From Symbiodinium natans (taxonomy: Eukaryota > Sar > Dinophyceae > Suessiales > Symbiodiniaceae): a stretch of DNA of 64,000 nucleotides. The notes beneath the pieces were generated by a model. That model was given only the letters and a program-made list of their open reading frames with translations. It did no database searches and was not told where the DNA came from. The stretch lies in assembly GCA_905221605.1 (NCBI GenBank), contig CAJNDS010001169.1, forward strand, positions 186,001 through 250,000, given 5' to 3'. A program made the translations under genes and the position numbers. This document shows, piece by piece, positions 45,602 through 56,519 of the stretch. The first letter of the stretch is position 1, and every line of letters starts with the position of its first letter.

Positions 45602-46387
45602 CTGAGAAGAGTGGGGTTCAGGGTTTAGGGTTGAGGGTTCAGGGTTTGAGTCTGCAGAGATGCACTGAGCGAGGTTGTGGGGTTTTGTCATGGAAGCTGA
45701 TACTGTCCTCCCGCCTAAACTACACAGTCTCAGTGTTGCCTGTTTGGGAGGGGAGTGGTAAAGGTGCAGTATAAGCCCCTAAACCCGAACCTGTCAAGCC
45801 TAACGTCGGGTAGTAACCCCATGAATTTGGGGTTCTGGGGAACCAACAAACAAGAACACGAAGACGAAGGAGAAGAGCACACGCGCCAACCGCAAACAGA
45901 AAGAAAAGGCCCCATCCGGCAGATAGTGTTTGTCTTTGTCGTGTTGTCCTTTTCTCTTGCTTGGTTCTTGTGTTTTGTCTTCGAAAGGCTGGTTCTGATT
46001 CGGCCACAAGAGATGAGCAACAGAAAAGACAAGGAGCAAAGGACAAGCAGAGAAATTATACAGAAGCAAGCAAATGTAAGCTGGATAATACTACGAGCTG
46101 ATACCCGTCATCCCCCATCTTTGCTCGCTCTGGGTGACCGAGTGAGAATATGTCGAACACCTGTCGTTACACCTGAGCATCCCCCCCCTCCTACCCCCCA
46201 AACCCTGAAAGTAACAAACCGATAACCTCTGAACCCTAAGCCCTAAACCCTAAACCCCTAAACTTCTGAACCCAAAACCCCAAACCCTAAGCCCTAAACC
46301 CTGAACCACGCAGCCTGAGCGTCGCTTGCAAGGCTCGCGAGGGCCACCGCCAAAGGCCGTGCTTCGAACTCGAAGTTGACCTCCTCT

Positions 46388-46672
46388 TAGGGCTTAGGGT
46401 TTAGGGGTTTAGGGGTTTAGGGGTTTAGGGGTTTAGGGGTTTAAGGGTTTAGGGGTTTTGGGGCTTGGGGGTTTAGGGGTTGAGGGGTTTAGGGGTTTTG
46501 GGGTTTTGGGGGTTTGGGGGTTTGGGGGTTTAGGGGTTTAGGGGTTTAGGGGTTTAGGGGTTTAGGGGCTTGGGGGTTTAGGGGTTGAGGGGTTTAGGGG
46601 TTTTGGGGTTTTGGGGGTTTGGGGGTTTGGGGGTTTGGGGGTTTAGGGGTTTAGGGGTTTAGGGGTTTAGGG
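46388..46672 (+). repeat. TTTAGGGG minisatellite with higher-order repeat
   Basis: About 285 bp of TTTAGGGG octamers with variants TTTTGGGG, TTTGGGGG and TTGAGGGG. A longer pattern beginning GGGGCTTGGGGG occurs twice, 105 bp apart (about 46,463 and 46,568). It resembles telomere repeats with one extra G. It marks the left edge of the AT-rich island. Confidence 0.9.
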
Positions 46673-49340
46673 ATTTTGAATATGGACGCGCAGCGGACTC
46701 TACTTTTTGCCTTACGCCTCAAGGCGCCTGTGAGCAAACACATCACGGAATACATACAAGTTGACATGATGCTGTTACTTATGCATGCTGCTAACACAAG
46801 GCACGCGCTCAAGCTGCACATCCACACTAGATGAAAGGCACTTTCAAGGCCTTGCAGAAAATCACGATTAATATAATTATAAACCAAAAAATGAGACGCT
46901 GCGGCATAAGGAATATTTCTCTAAGAACAGATCTGAATATAAAACAAGAAAACATATTAGAGACGCAACATGAAGAGATAAAGCTGTGCTGTTTTAACCC
47001 AACGATTGCGCTGTTTCGAGAATGCGTTGATTATCGGCGCTGGGGCAATTGTTTCTGGAAGAAATAAAGGAAACTATATAAATGTATCATTGTCTTCTAG
47101 CACCCAGCGCCTGTTATGATGGTTGCGAGCGCGGTTCCACTGGGCGACAAAGCCCGGTGGAGCCGGCGGTGACACGGAGTACGACCCGAAGGTGCAATAC
47201 TCCTCGGTACCAGCCGTCAGCAACACCACCTCAGGAAGCAGTGAAAAAGAACATTAAACAACAAAATAAACAATTTAAAGCCTCGTTCTGGCCACCCAGA
47301 CTCCTGAGTATTGTATACAACAACACAGATCCTTTTGCGGAGAGTTTAAGTGCCCAGCCTAACCACAGGAATGGAGCGCCGACTGCCTGGAATCATTACA
47401 CTAATTTAAAAATGAAATATAACAAACAAAAGTAAGTTCGCGACGATCTCATTTGCTTCCTGCCAGGCAAGCGTCTGCAAGCTTCATGAGCTGGTGAGAA
47501 GGCATGCGTAAACAGCGAATGAACATACACGATAAAGTTCTGGATCAGATTGCCGTACATGTATATCTGCATGCTTACATTTAAAGATTTGCTAAATTTT
47601 AGCTAATTAAAGTTATACATTAGTCGATTGTTGCCATAGCTCATCCTATCATCATTTCAGCAATCATAACCGTAAAGAAAAACTAATGCGAAGAGACAGA
47701 GGCAAAGGTGAATAAATGATAGAGAACTGCGTCTGAATCACTGTGCCTGAATCTCGCCAGGGCCAGTATCATCGTCTCCGGCAAGGAGAAAGCCTCGTCT
47801 TAAAAACACCATATGTCTGTTGAAAGCTGACGCGAATCTGAGAACCTCACCGTTGTCGCCCAAGACCTGCTGCAAGCTTGACGTGAATAATTTGAAAAAT
47901 AAGCAAGAAAACATCATGATTCATTACAAGACAGTCATCGAAGCTTCGACGATGCAACGCACCGCTTCGTTAGTTTAGTTTGAACACCGCAGGTCTGCAG
48001 GTATTGTCACAAAAAAATCGCTAACAATACTAACGCTTAAGGTCTTGATCGAATTCATTTGCAGCGAAAACATCTGCATGCCTGCAACAACAAAATAAAT
48101 GAAGTTTACTTGGCTTACGCTAGAAGTATGTTTTTTCAAAAGACAGGCCCGGCCTGGTCGCCCAGCCTGTAGTCGGTAACCTAAACTATAGAAGAACAAA
48201 AAGCAAAAGACATGCTGTCCGAAGGCTCAAACTGATCTGCCTCGTCTTCGATGAAGGGCAAAAAAAGATCATCAGGATTCATGGGAGCACCTTGTCTAAA
48301 AAAACACATGTTCCCTGAGGTCCTCGCCGCTGTCGATCCACACCTGCTGCAAGCTTAACATCCGTACATAAAAAACGATGCATGTGTCGCTAGTTCGGAT
48401 TGCAAGTAATCTGACAAGAACATCAAGTAAAAAATGAAAGAGAAGCAGGCTCTCTATGAAGTTAACATTTAACCCAAGTATTTGCATGCTTGCATTTAAC
48501 AAAACAAGCGCAGTCGTTTAGCCTCATACATCTAAAAGTATAAACAGATGGTAGCAGCGACCTCGTTCCCCATGAGCAGGTCGTTCCCCTAAGTAAGATA
48601 AACGACAATGCTGCACAACAGAATGAAAAAAAAAACATGTAGAAGAACAATCTGCCAGTGAGCATCTGCATTAAGCTGTCCGGCATCTGGAAGGTCGTCG
48701 AGGCCAGCTGGAAACCCTTGTACTAAAGACTGTCATGCTGAGATTCAATCCAAACGGTGTAAATCTAGGGTCGTGGCCATGTGCTTCTTGGGCCTGCCGC
48801 AATTCAAATTTGAAGAAAAACAGCATCATATTTTCTTTACTCAGACACAGTGTCGATAGCTCATACGATGGAAGGTGTAGTTATCGAATTATAGCGACAC
48901 ATTTCCGAAGATACGACATACTCAATGCCAGATATAGTATAAACCCAGACACTAGGAATCAAGTTGATGTTCAGCAGCAGCCTCGAGCTGGGCAACGCAG
49001 TGTCCACAATAGGAATGCCCGCACGGCACGAGGGCGGTCAGCTCCTCTTTCGCCTTTGCATATTAGAACTCATCGGCAAACTCGAATTTAAGCGTATGTC
49101 TTGCATATACTATAGCCTGCCTCGAAACAGATCGGACACTCGTCACCGCCATGCGCACCGAATATCCTGACCTGACGAAAATGAAGGTCTGCGACAGCTA
49201 CGAGAAAGAAGCGGTTAAAGAACATAAAAAAATGAGACGCATACGTACGTCCAGGCTTCGTCGCGGCACACAGGACAGCGCATGGCTGAACGCAAAACAA
49301 ACAGTAGAGACGGATCGCGAATGTTCTGAGCAGCAACAGC
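46673..49340. other. AT-rich island without telomere-like motifs
   Basis: About 2.7 kb is clearly richer in A+T than its flanks and lacks the CCCTAAA/TTTAGGG heptamers that occur almost everywhere else. It contains diverged repeated modules: ACCTGCTGCAAGCTT at 47,865 and 48,342, and AT(C/T)TGCATGC at 47,565, 48,072 and 48,480, giving spacings of roughly 0.4-0.5 kb. On the minus strand two modules can be read as similar peptides (QQVLGDNGEVLR and QQVWIDSGEDLR). No complete gene was recognised. It could be an inserted element or a decayed tandem-exon gene. Confidence 0.5.
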
Positions 49341-49879
49341 TTGGGTTTCGGGTTTAGGGTTTGGGGTTGGGATTTGGGGCTTAAGGTGCAGGGTGCAGGA
49401 TTTCGGGGTTGGGGCTTTGGCTTTGAAGCTGTTGGGAGTTGAGGTTTGGCATTTGGGACAAAGGCAAACAAGGAAGGAAGCCTCAGAGTCCAGGGTTCAT
49501 AGGTTTAGGGCTTACCGGCTCCGGGTTTCAGACTGTCAGGGCTGGCTTTGGGGACTTTAGAGGCTTTTCACTGCATTGGGGCTGTTACAAGACTTGCAAC
49601 CATTCGGAGCCTCGGGTTCATTTTTAAGGTTGGACAGCGCACCGGGTGGTCCAAACTCTCGACCATGCGTTTCAGGACAGTACTCGAGCTGTGGTGTTTC
49701 GGGCGGAGCGCTTTCAAACTTCGAGCTTTTCACGGGGCCCCTGGCAGGCAGGCCGCAAAGACGGGTGTAGAGTAAATTAGTCATTTCCCAAACATGAGGG
49801 TCCCCTCTTTCCTGCCAGTTCAGAAGATTCCTTGCTGTAGAGATCCAACAGTTCCCAGCCCCCAGTGAAGAACTGACTC

Positions 49880-51170
49880 CTGACAAAGCTTCGGCAGCCA
49901 CTGCGGCACATCGGCCTGGATTGGCTAGCTCGTGAGCCAACATGGGGTTGAGGGCTTAGGGGCTTAATCTAAGGTACCAGATCCTGAGATCCTGTATATT
50001 TTGTAGAGAACAAGGGTTTGCGTGGTATGGGAGCTGAGTCTAAGGGCAGGACGATCTTAGGTTTGGATGGGTTTAGGGCTATCATGGTTACGGGTTTGGG
50101 TTGCCAGGGGTAACTCAATGATCTGCGACCAAGTGACCCTTCAGCCATTAGCACTAAACCATTAACTGAGCCCTGAACCAAGAACCTAAACAATAAATCC
50201 CTGTCCCCAAACTGTTTAGCCCAAAGATTTAACTTGAACCATTCGCCCTGCACCCTAAGCCCTCACCTAACCCTGAATTCCTAAATAACTCTAAGCTATA
50301 AGTTTAAACAATTATATAAACCTTATATATACCCGAAACATGAAACTCTTGGCCCACAACTACTGGCCTTAAACCCTAACTGAACTAATCTGCTGACCTT
50401 GGACAGTAGCCCGAAACCCTGAAAGTTAGCCCCGAACTATTAACCCAAATCCTAGACCCTACTCTGTTGACGTTGAACGTTTGACGAAAGACTGTTGCCC
50501 TTAAACCAAAAACCCTGAACCTTTGATCCTAAGCCCTCAACCCCACACCCTGATACCCCTAAACCTTAACCTTAAACCCTAAACCCTAAACCCTGAACCC
50601 TAAACCCTAAACCCTAAACCCCTCCCCTGGAAAGCGTCCCGTGCCTGGATCTCCCCCGTCAGCCAGGAGGCCTTCGCAAGTGGGGCTTTGGGTACGCCAA
50701 AACCATGTTGAAAAGGTTCTTGCTTTGGGTGCACCTACTTCCATAGCAGTGCTAGAAGGGGACCCTCGAAGAAGCCCACTTGGCTGTCGAGGCATAATGC
50801 CCCTCAAGCCCTAACCTCTAGACTCTGCAGGTTTTGCTGCTTGCAGGAATTAAGACTCTGGGTCCAAGACTCTAAACCCTTATAAGCAGTCGACCCAAAT
50901 TCCTACAGGCCGATCAGGTACACACGAGAAGCCCTTCGTCGAAAAACCCACGAGCTAAAATCCCTACAGTGCTACGGCCTGAAAGCCCTACATTCTACAC
51001 AAACCCTGCGGAAACAAAGCTTACACCCTAAACCCCTAAACCCCTAAACCCCTAAACCCCTAAACCCTAAACCCTACACCCTACACCCGTAAAAGGCGGC
51101 CTCTGGGCACAGCTCGGCGGCCAAGGCGACGAAGTGCGCGGCCCCAGACACGACCGAGGCAACACCGATC
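49880..51170 (-). CDS. Candidate exons of unknown gene (three)
   Basis: Exon-like segments with AG|G or AG acceptors and GC or GA donors: 51,101-51,170 (IGVASVVSGAAHFVALAAEL then CPE; hydrophobic centre), 50,645-50,671 (ASWLTGEIQ) and 49,880-49,915 (ADVPQWLPKLCQ). They contrast with the surrounding telomere-like DNA in codon character. I do not recognise the protein. They may continue the SMYD-like gene or belong to another gene on the same strand. Weaker fragments of similar look occur near 52,010 (AEAHAELL) and 51,560 (AELCMARLEQ). Confidence 0.35.
51024..51075 (+). repeat. CCCCTAAA/CCCTAAA telomere-like tract
   Basis: Five CCCCTAAA octamers followed by CCCTAAA and CCCTACA units. A similar CCCTAAA run is at 50,574-50,625. 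Confidence 0.88.
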
Positions 51171-51450
51171 CTCCGTCTTTCTTTTCGGGGCTTAGCTAAG
51201 GCTTAGAACCTATAATGTTTAGGGCTTGCAGGATACAGGGCTTTCAGGGCTTTGGGCGGTTGTAAGGTTTAAGAGTTTAGGGCTTCAAGCTCAACGTGGT
51301 TTCAGTCAGTTCCCTTGTGCTATCAGCCCAAACTCCCTGACTCACACAGCGCCCTAGGCCCTGACACCCCAAACTCCCAAACCTAAATACAAAACCCTAA
51401 ACAGCCTTTAAGCACTGAACCCCCCCCCCAAAAAAAAAAAAAGCAAAAAA

Positions 51451-51478
51451 CAAATATATATATATATATATATATATA
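51451..51478 (+). repeat. (TA)n microsatellite
   Basis: About 13 TA dinucleotides, preceded by C- and A-rich homopolymers. Confidence 0.95.
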
Positions 51479-53318
51479 ACAAGAATAAACGCTGGAAACC
51501 CTAAAAAGAAAGAACAACACGCTAAGCCACGGGAGCGGGTAGCCCTGTTCCAGACGGGCCATGCACAGCTCTGCCTGGGCTTCTCTCCCTCTACAACACC
51601 ATGAAAGCTCATCGGGTTCAGGGTTTGAGTGTTTGAGGGTTTGAGGTTTGAGGTTTGAGGGCTTGAGGGTTTGAGGGATTGGGATTTAGGGCTTCGGGTT
51701 GGGGCAAGAATAGTGCAAATTTTGGGCGCCAGAATCAAGACATCCCTCGTTTTGGGGTTTAGGACAAGAATAGAATCTTCAACCTAAACTCCGAAGCCGA
51801 AACGCTAATTGGCCTAGGAAACCTACAAACGCAAACTACCGGAAGAAGCCCTACATCCTCCGCCCTAGGCCGGAAACCCAACACAAAGTCCTCATTCCCT
51901 ATCTCCTAAAGCTCGGACTCTAAATCCTAAACCCCAAACCCTCTAAACCCCAAACACAACCCGGACTGAAAACGCCAAGCTACGCACAGCAGCTCTGCAT
52001 GCGCCTCCGCTGCGGCTTCAGGACAGGAGGGGAGGACTACCGTCCTAAATCCTAAGTCCCACCAACTGTTGAAAACCACAATCCCAAATTCCGCAACCCT
52101 GAAACCAGAGCCGATTCAGGGTTCGGCGGATTTAGGTTCCGCGCTCAGGTTTGGGGAAGTGAGCGCCAAGCCCTCAACCAACAATCCATGCACCCGAAAC
52201 CCTCAACTCCCAGAACCAAGAACCCGGAAGCCTGAAACCTGGATGGAACTGACGCCCAAGACACCATTGCCCAGTGCCCTGGAGCAAGGAAAGACTCGTA
52301 CTTCTTTCGCCACACCTGCTTTACAGGGCTTTAGGGGTTCAGGGCTTTAGAGCGCTGTCTTCCAGAAATTTAGGGGGGTTTCTGGGTTTTGCTGATAATC
52401 CCCTCGCCCGAATGTTCATCCACCCTAGTCCGCTTATGCAACATCTTCCAAAATGCGATGTCCCAATATACCATTTAGTAGCAATGGAGTATCAAAACTT
52501 CAAACCCTACACCAAGCAGGAATTGGAGTCGCCCTAGGTCCCTAGGTGTCGAGGGAGTGACGCTGATCGGACGCGTGCGAAACCTAACACCTGCACCTCG
52601 CATCCTCTGCTTGTCATCAGAGCTTTTGTTCAAGGGCTTGGAATTTTGAGAGCTGTGGTGCCCTTTTTGATTGCTTTCCTCCTACTCCCTTCTCCTTCTT
52701 GTGAATCAGATAGGTGGCCCCAATCTAGGTATCTGTATCTGTGTGGAAACGTAACACCCTGGACCCGAATCCCTAAACTCTGTACTCGCCGGCCATCATC
52801 TTCAATAACGTTTCGCCTCCAACCCGCCTGAACCCAAAACAATGCGAGCTACTGGGGTTCAGGGCTTCGCGGGGCGAGGTTTTTGGACGTAGGCGATGTT
52901 GTGGCTTCGAGGCTAACTTAGAGGTCTTATGGTCTTCAAGGCTTCGGGCATGCCTAAAGTGTTCCTGTGAAATGTGTTGTATACAAGGGAGGCACGCGGC
53001 TGCACGACAAAATGAAAAAGGGAGGGACAGAGAGATTCGGGGTCCTAGAACGGCAGCCTTGAACCCCAAACTCGAAACCCTAAACTCTAAACCCCAAGCC
53101 GAAACCCTAAACCGTAAACTGAACCTTAAACCTAAACCCTAAACCCTATGGTCTTCTTGACAACCAATCATGGCTGCGGCATTGCGCCCGTTGCCTGCAG
53201 GCTTCGCCAAGTCTCGGCCCAGCGTTGAGGGCCCTCCTTTGGTTTGGGGGGATTTTCGGGCTCAGGGTCTAGGAGCTTAGAGGCCACGCAGTGGAGGACA
53301 GGGTTCGGGGCGCAGCTC

Positions 53319-54241
53319 AAAGTTGCGACGTGGAGCACATCGCTCTCAAGAGCACGAATCTGCCGAAGCAACTGCTGGTGGCGACGGGACAACGACTGCT
53401 TCTGTTACGGTGTCTCTGCTCATGGTGCTACCAATGACAGTGTAAGGATCCTGAAACCCTAGAGTCACTAAACTCTGCTGACCCTTAGGTCGGGGTCTTG
53501 GGACCTTGGTCGGTTGTTAGGATTGTACTTTTTCAGTTCAGGGGTTGGGGTCATTATTGCAACCCTGAGTCCTAACCCTTGCTTCCAAAATCCCTCTCTG
53601 TCTCCAGATCCCTCTCTGTGCCTCTCCGTCTCTCTCCGTCTCTCTCTCTCTCTCTCTCTTTACAGATGCCATCATGTATACACAAATGTGTACATGTATA
53701 TATGTGTTTGAACATGCACATATATGAACGACTCACATGTATCTGTAGCCATATGCGCCCATATCAATTTTGCCACAAGGGCCCACAACCCTCTAATCCT
53801 GGCCTCCGCACAGGCGCCAATGAAGCTCGCAGGCGACAGCAGCTTCGAAGCCAGGTCTCCCATCTGGCTCTCCAGCTGCCTCTCTTTTCCCGAGTTCATG
53901 GAGGAGGGGAGACGAGGTTCGAATGCGAAGCTTAAGGGCTTTCAGAAGGTAGGTTTATAATCTGGAGCTTACAGTAGAACCTTCAACCCTAAACCGAGAA
54001 AGCCCTTAGCTGCCTTAGCGAAGACGTATACCCTCAAGGTTTCGACAGTTGGGGTGGGAGCGAGGGGGTTGGAATGATTGCAGGCGTTAAGCCCTGAACC
54101 CTCAGCCCTAAACCCCCAATCCCCGAATCAGGGCTTGGGGTTTATAGGCTTAGGGTTTAGGGTTGATTAAACTTAAGGGCTTAGGGTTTAGGGGCCCTTG
54201 TGGCACCTCCAGCCACGGACCGCACTCTGCTCTGCCTCGCA
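53319..54241 (-). CDS. Candidate exons, helical protein, possibly the SMYD-like C-terminus
   Basis: Three stretches have coding character and dinoflagellate-type splice signals on the minus strand: about 54,196-54,241 (GT donor, readable as LSCEAEQSAVRGW), about 53,831-53,880 (QLESQMGDLASKLLSPA) and about 53,319-53,398 (SLSRRHQQLLRQIRALESDV then LHVATL). They are charged and heptad-like. The first two can follow the 56,520 exon in phase, so they may be the helical C-terminus of the SMYD-like gene. No family match of their own was recognised, and the exact ends are uncertain. Confidence 0.4.
53622..53662 (+). repeat. CT-rich microsatellite
   Basis: Repeated CTCTCCGT units pass into pure (CT)n. 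In minus sense this is a GA tract. Confidence 0.9.
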
Positions 54242-54783
54242 GGAGAGCCTGGGATGCGAGACCTACTGGAGAGTTTCGAGGGGTTTGGGTTTAGGGCTTC
54301 ATGGTTCAGGGTTTAGTCTTTATAGGGCACTACTTGCATACCGATGACCCTCGTCATAGCTAACCGTGAAGCTCAACCCTAAACCTTCAAGCCTAAAGCC
54401 TCGACGCCCCAAACGCTGGACTTTACACCCTAAGCCCTAAATGCGATAACCGTAAAGAGGTGCACTTACCTGCAATCCTCGCCGCTACTTGTGCCCGTGC
54501 AACCCCTTACATGGTCACTTGGCAAACCCACATGTAGACCGTAGTATTGCTACAGGGATTTGGAAAGAGAGCCCGTAATTGAGAGAAGACTCTCAACACT
54601 GCACCACAAACCACGGAGCCTAAACCTCCAACCCCCGGACCCTAAACCCTCAAACAGCGACAACCCCAAAAGACATAAGAACCCTCCCACCTCCACTCCC
54701 CCCCCCCCCCCCCCCCGCCCCCTAAACCCTCCCAAACCTTAACACCCCTGATGAAGTCCCTCAAGTGCCAAGAAGGCTCTGCT

Positions 54784-55067
54784 GTGACCGGGGCGCCCCA
54801 CACGACAAACATCCTCAGGGTGGAGGGCCCCAGGGCCCAAGCACAAACCTTGAACCCCTGAACCCAACCATCTCTAAAAAAAGCCGTGGCAAACACAAAA
54901 ACGCTCTGCGACTTCACTGTCGTAGATCATCGAAACTTTCGGCTTTGAGGAAACAGCACATCAAGGAAACCCATTTGCGCATGTTTTCTTACCAGCTGAC
55001 TCAGCTGAGCTAAGCTTGCCTCAGGCACGTAAGCGTGGTTTGGTTTGGCAAGCTCCTGCAAGAGTCC
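54784..55067. repeat. Dispersed repeat, copy 2 (truncated exon copy)
   Basis: This is a diverged copy of 24,350-24,605. In minus sense it keeps the acceptor and the peptide MFVVWGAPVTA, then diverges. It may be a duplicated gene fragment or the same exon in a second paralogue. No later exons of that gene were recognised nearby. Confidence 0.75.
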
Positions 55068-56395
55068 TTTTAGAGCTTTAGGCAAACATGGACAGATTTA
55101 ACTTTTAGGCACAAGTTGAGCAAGTTGTCTCACAGAGAAGCTGAGTCTTACAGCTCTTCATACGAAGTGAATGGGAAATGCCTGTTGCTTCGCCAAGCAA
55201 TTGCAGCTGCTGTTGAAGCGACATTACTAAGCCTACAAAGATGGTGTCCTTTAGGACGTAACATTCATCTCTCTCACTCTTGTTCCACAGCCTTGGTCCT
55301 TGCTCACCGGATTCACTCCATAGTGTTCTCTGACCGCACCTGTAAGACCAAGTATAACAGGTTCTTAGACTTGTTCATTCCAGTATTACCTCCACTAGTT
55401 CCTCTTCAAAGTCCTGTCTCAAGGGTAAGGTTGTTCTGTCACGAAGCTCACGAAGCCCCAGTTTTGGTTCACCAGTCGTGTATCTTCTTCACTGAGGTTT
55501 CCATCACGCAGTTAGACCACGATTGAAGGAAACACCGATGATTATGCCAAAATTATGTCCCAAATCCAAAGGTGAGAGCATAAAGTGAGAAAAGGTAACG
55601 GGCAAATAAAACAGTGAATGCAGTGAACGCGTGAACACGACGCACGCTTTTTGTACAGCATTTTGCCATTCAATATAGTTCTTGTTACGCGGGCGTGCTC
55701 TGTTTTCGCACGCTCAGAGAATAACAATAAACATCCTAATCATAAATGGAGAGAATGAACGCTAGGGGAAATATCATTCTTGTCTTTCACACCTGAGGGT
55801 TTGGTTTTCAGTTGGATCTCGGGCTTAGGGTTTTAGGACCTCTGCCCGGCTTGCCTTGCAGGCACAGAACGGTGTAAGGTGTTCAGAACGGAGAATATTG
55901 AGTTGCGGAGGCCGGGCGCAAGGCTCCTTGCGTTCGGGGGCTTTCGTCATTCCATCTTCCAACTTCTCCCACGCGAGCAGTCTACGTATCCTGTGAACAA
56001 AAGGCAGCTTCGAAAAGCTGCGCTTCGGATTCTGCTTGGGTCATGTTTGCTTGAGTTCACGAATGTGGGCCTATCAGGATTTAGGGTCGAGGGTCTAGCG
56101 GCCACGATGTAGGATAACTTCGAGTTGATAAATCTGCACAGGATCGCGCTGAAGAGGTCTATGGGTCTAAGTCAAGCTGTAATCATGTTGAACCCTGAGC
56201 CTATAGACACGGGTGTTGATTCTAAACCCTAGACCCTTAACCCTAAATCCTAAACCTTGAACCTACACAAACCCTAGGGCAGAAGGTTCACCCGCAACTC
56301 CAAACACCGCGCCTTATCAGATGCCTTCCAGGGGTGACAATCTTCAGGACGCTTCAGCCAATGGTGGGTTCAGTTTTCAATGCTTGGGCCCAAAC

Positions 56396-56501
56396 GGGGG
56401 TTTCCGAAGTTAGGGGTACCTTATTGGGGCCCTCATGATTATAAGGGAATCCTGCTATTTCGGGGGTCTATTTTAGGGCTCCCCTGTTTTCGTAAACCCC
56501 C
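56396..56501. mobile_element. MITE-like element, 106 bp
   Basis: The left end GGGGGTTTCCGAAG and right end TTTTCGTAAACCCCC are inverted repeats of about 14-15 bp with a few mismatches. The tetramer AAAC directly flanks both sides (56,392-56,395 and 56,502-56,505), as a 4-bp target duplication would. There is no coding capacity. It shares ends and parts of its interior with the element at 62,485. Confidence 0.75.
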
Positions 56502-56519
56502 AAACACGGTGAGCTTCGC

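Noticed and set aside
45755-46225. A 156-codon plus-strand open frame
   Set aside because: Low-complexity start, no family resemblance, and it runs into telomere-like sequence at its end.
55116-55526. A 136-codon plus-strand open frame
   Set aside because: No recognisable motif, no splice context, and length within chance for this GC content.
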